From Bacillota bacterium (GTDB lineage Bacteria > Bacillota > Clostridia > Christensenellales > CAG-138): a DNA stretch of 7,573 nt. The stretch covers positions 1 through 7,573 of the forward strand of contig JAFABA010000235.1 of the NCBI GenBank assembly GCA_023426265.1. Reading direction: 5' to 3'. This document shows positions 5,301 to 7,573 of the stretch, piece by piece (positions within the stretch are counted from its first letter, which is position 1; the number at the start of each line of letters is the position of its first letter). The notes under the pieces were generated by a model. The model ran no database searches. It saw only the letters and a list, made by a program, of their open reading frames with translations, and was not told where the DNA came from. A program made the translations under genes and the position numbers.

Positions 5301-7001
5301 ATGGCAATGAAGGGGTCTGAATTGCTCATTAAGGCATTACAGGCAGAAGGGGTGGATACCGTATTCGCATACCCCGGCGTGCCGGTGATTTCTATTTTCG
5401 ACGAGCTGTACAAGCAGCAGGGCATTCGGTTTATTTTGCCAAGGCACGAGCAGGCATTGGTACATGCTGCGGATGGGTATGCCCGCGCCACCGGAAAGCC
5501 GGGCGTATGCCTTGTCACCAGCGGGCCGGGCGCCACCAATACCGTTACGGCCATCGCCGCGGCGAATTATGACAGCGTACCCATCGTCTGCTTTACAGGC
5601 CAGGTCCGAAGAGACTTGATTGGCAACGATGCGTTCCAGGAAGTGGACATCATCGGAATTACCCGCAACATCACAAAGTACAACATGATGGTGATGGAAC
5701 GGGAGGATTTGGGGCGCGCCATCAAGGAAGCGTTTTATATTGCCACTACCGGCAAGCCCGGCCCCGTCATTGTAGATTTGCCTGCTGACGTCATCAACGC
5801 CATGGGGAGTTCGGAGTACCCGAGCGACGTGCAGATACGAAGCTACCGGCCTTACGAGAGCGTACATATCGGCCAGATCAAGCGCGCGTCGGCATTGCTC
5901 CGCAAAGCGCAAAAGCCGCTGTTCCTGGCTGGTGGCGGCATCCATATTTCCCGTTCGGAAGGTGCGTTCACGCTCCTTGCCGAACGGGCGGGTATCCCCG
6001 TTATCTCCACTATCATGGGCCGCGGCGCAATCCCGACCGACCATCCGCTGTTTATCGGCAACGTGGGCATGCACGGCTGCTATGCTGCCAACCAGGCCGT
6101 CATGGAGTGCGACGTGCTCTGCTCCATTGGTTCCCGGTTCAATGACCGCGTGACCGGCAAGGTGGACGAATTTGCACCGCATGCGAAGATCATCCATATC
6201 GATATCGATACCGCCTCGATTTCCCGCAACGTCCAGGTGGATATCCCCATTGTGGCCGAGGCCGGGAAGGCGATTGAAAGCCTGCTGCATTATACGAGGC
6301 CCTGTGATACCGATGGATGGCTCGCGCAGATCGACGAGTGGAAGAAAGGCTACCCCCTGCCCAGGCAGGAGAAGCCGGGGCTGACGCCGCGCAAAATCAT
6401 AGAGTCGCTCAATAGCGTCTTTCCCGAGTGCATCGTTGTTACGGATGTTGGCCAGCACCAGATGTGGACGACCCAGTACCTTGCGCTGGACAGGCGCAAA
6501 CAGCTTCTGACTTCGGGCGGATTGGGCGCAATGGGCTACGGGCTTCCCGCCGCCATCGGCGCGCAGCTGGGCGACAGGAGCAAAAAAGTCATATGCGTTA
6601 CGGGCGACGGAGGATTCCAGATGAATCTCCAGGAGATGGCGACTGCGGTGCTGGAGGGATTGCCGGTTATCGTCGTCATTTTCAACAACGGCTATCTCGG
6701 CATGGTACGGCAGTGGCAGCAACTCCTGTGCGACCGCCGCTATTCGGGGACGGATCTTGCTGCGGGCAGCGGTGAAAACAACCCTGTCCGGTATGTTCCG
6801 GATTTTGTAAAGCTCGCTGAAAGCTACGGGGCACAGGGCGTCCGGGTATTTGACGAAAGTTCGCTTCATTCCGCCCTGGAAGCTGCCGGTAAACAAACAC
6901 GGATCCCCACGATCATCGAATGCATGATTGAGCGCGAGGAGATGGTGTATCCCATGGTAAAAGCGGGCGCTGCGCTCAACGACATGGTATTGGAGGGATA
7001 A
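5301..7001 (+). CDS. ilvB: Acetohydroxyacid (acetolactate) synthase, large catalytic subunit
   Basis: A 566-residue thiamine-dependent enzyme that condenses pyruvate with pyruvate or 2-oxobutyrate, the first common step of valine/leucine and isoleucine synthesis. The ATG at 5301 is chosen because AAGGA at 5291-5295 precedes it by five bases; an in-frame ATG at 5226 has no ribosome binding site and would add 25 unlike-family residues, and ATG 5307 is also possible. The N-terminal domain (about 5-170) has RHEQ with catalytic Glu50, SGPGATN (74-80) and DAFQE (110-114). A central domain (about 190-330) has RFNDRVTGK (279-287). The C-terminal domain has GDGGFQMN (435-442) and FNNGYLGMVRQWQ (461-473), where Trp472 matches the plant herbicide-site Trp574. 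Oddities: YPGVPV (24-29) replaces the near-universal YPGG[AS], and Arg103 stands where Pro, Ala or Ser is usual (GQVRR). The small subunit follows 4 bp downstream. Confidence 0.95.
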   Translation: MAMKGSELLIKALQAEGVDTVFAYPGVPVISIFDELYKQQGIRFILPRHEQALVHAADGYARATGKPGVCLVTSGPGATNTVTAIAAANYDSVPIVCFTGQVRRDLIGNDAFQEVDIIGITRNITKYNMMVMEREDLGRAIKEAFYIATTGKPGPVIVDLPADVINAMGSSEYPSDVQIRSYRPYESVHIGQIKRASALLRKAQKPLFLAGGGIHISRSEGAFTLLAERAGIPVISTIMGRGAIPTDHPLFIGNVGMHGCYAANQAVMECDVLCSIGSRFNDRVTGKVDEFAPHAKIIHIDIDTASISRNVQVDIPIVAEAGKAIESLLHYTRPCDTDGWLAQIDEWKKGYPLPRQEKPGLTPRKIIESLNSVFPECIVVTDVGQHQMWTTQYLALDRRKQLLTSGGLGAMGYGLPAAIGAQLGDRSKKVICVTGDGGFQMNLQEMATAVLEGLPVIVVIFNNGYLGMVRQWQQLLCDRRYSGTDLAAGSGENNPVRYVPDFVKLAESYGAQGVRVFDESSLHSALEAAGKQTRIPTIIECMIEREEMVYPMVKAGAALNDMVLEG

Positions 7002-7005
7002 AAAG

Positions 7006-7518
7006 ATGGGTTCGGAGCTGAGTTACCGGTTTTTGTCCCTCTTCGTGGAAAACAGGCTGGGCGTTCTCGCCAAGATTTCCGGCCTATTGGCAGGAAAGGC
7101 ATATAACATCGAAACGCTGACGGTGGGTACCACCGAGGATATTACGATCTCCCGCATGACGATCGGGCTTTTGTGCAGCGACGAAACGTTCGAGCAGATC
7201 AAGAAGCAGCTCAACCGGAGCGTCGATATCATCCGTGTGCTGGACTTTACGGAAGCCGACGTCGTCAAACAGGAGCTTTTATTGCTTAAGGTAATGGAGT
7301 GCGACAAGACGATGATGGGTGATATTGTAAAGGCCGCCCAGAAGTTCAAGGCGCGCGTGGCGGGCAAGGGGCCGGACAGCATACTGCTCGAGGTGGTCGC
7401 GCAGGAGGAAGAGAACAACGAGTTGATATCCGCCATGCGCAAGTACCCGAAAATCGAGGTCGTGCGCGGCGGCGTGGTCGCGATCGAGAAGTGCGCCCGT
7501 CAAACGGCCATAGAATAA
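7006..7518 (+). CDS. ilvN: Acetohydroxyacid synthase, small regulatory subunit
   Basis: A 170-residue regulatory subunit that activates the large subunit and usually confers feedback inhibition by valine. An ACT domain spans about residues 8-80 and the ALS small-subunit C-terminal domain about 85-160. Against E. coli IlvH, the valine-site residues Asn11, Gly14 and Asn29 appear as Asn16, Gly19 and Asn34 (VENRLGVLAKISG and AYNIETLTVG), while Ser17 becomes Ala22. A working valine site is therefore plausible but not certain. The ATG at 7006 follows GGAGGG (6992-6997) by eight bases. It starts 4 bp after ilvB stops, so both form one operon and one enzyme complex. Length is normal for the family, and the C-terminal VVRGGVVAIEK is typical. 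Confidence 0.95.
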   Translation: MGSELSYRFLSLFVENRLGVLAKISGLLAGKAYNIETLTVGTTEDITISRMTIGLLCSDETFEQIKKQLNRSVDIIRVLDFTEADVVKQELLLLKVMECDKTMMGDIVKAAQKFKARVAGKGPDSILLEVVAQEEENNELISAMRKYPKIEVVRGGVVAIEKCARQTAIE

Positions 7519-7573
7519 CGGCATATCAAGATATACTGCGTTTGGCAACCAAGTCCGATAAAGTTACAAGTAT
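7519..7573. other. Window end after ilvN, no gene seen
   Basis: This tail holds a short inverted repeat (ATATC-AA-GATAT, 7523-7534) but no T-run, so no terminator is supported. The operon may continue past the edge, as ilvBN is often followed by ilvC in other genomes. Confidence 0.5.

Noticed and set aside
5337..6896. Long minus-strand open frame of 519 codons
   Set aside because: It is antisense to ilvB, which has full family motifs; the antisense product resembles no known family.

Overview
The window is a 7.6 kb stretch of ordinary-looking bacterial chromosome, GC-rich by eye, with every supported gene on the + strand. Strong AGGAGG-type ribosome binding sites, tight gene packing and an oxygen-sensitive 2-oxoacid:ferredoxin oxidoreductase point to a strict anaerobe, most likely a Clostridia-type Firmicute. 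The lineage is inferred from style and protein motifs, not from a marker gene.

Layout. (1) Bases 1-699 hold the C-terminal two thirds of a zinc-dependent medium-chain dehydrogenase, cut by the window edge. (2) Bases 704-1891 encode a PLP-dependent Cys/Met-metabolism enzyme that is colinear with methionine gamma-lyase. (3) After an 81-bp gap containing a stable hairpin, bases 1973-4949 encode a complete four-subunit pyruvate-type 2-oxoacid:ferredoxin oxidoreductase in the order gamma, delta, alpha, beta. (4) Bases 4950-5300 are non-coding. They carry two tandem copies of a widespread palindromic repeat and a candidate sigma-A-type promoter. (5) Bases 5301-7001 and 7006-7518 encode the large and small subunits of acetohydroxyacid synthase (ilvB, ilvN). 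The last 55 bases hold no gene.

How the genes fit together. All the complete enzymes meet at the 2-oxoacid node. A methionine gamma-lyase-type enzyme would release 2-oxobutyrate. The ferredoxin oxidoreductase would convert pyruvate, and perhaps 2-oxobutyrate, to acyl-CoA, CO2 and reduced ferredoxin. Acetohydroxyacid synthase condenses pyruvate with pyruvate or 2-oxobutyrate for valine/leucine or isoleucine synthesis. The first two blocks may be one transcription unit (dehydrogenase, lyase, por genes), and ilvBN looks like a second unit with its own promoter.

I found no convincing undescribed system. The points worth a second look are departures from family consensus at active-site positions in the lyase and in IlvB, the metabolic grouping around 2-oxobutyrate, and the palindromic repeat pair between the two units.
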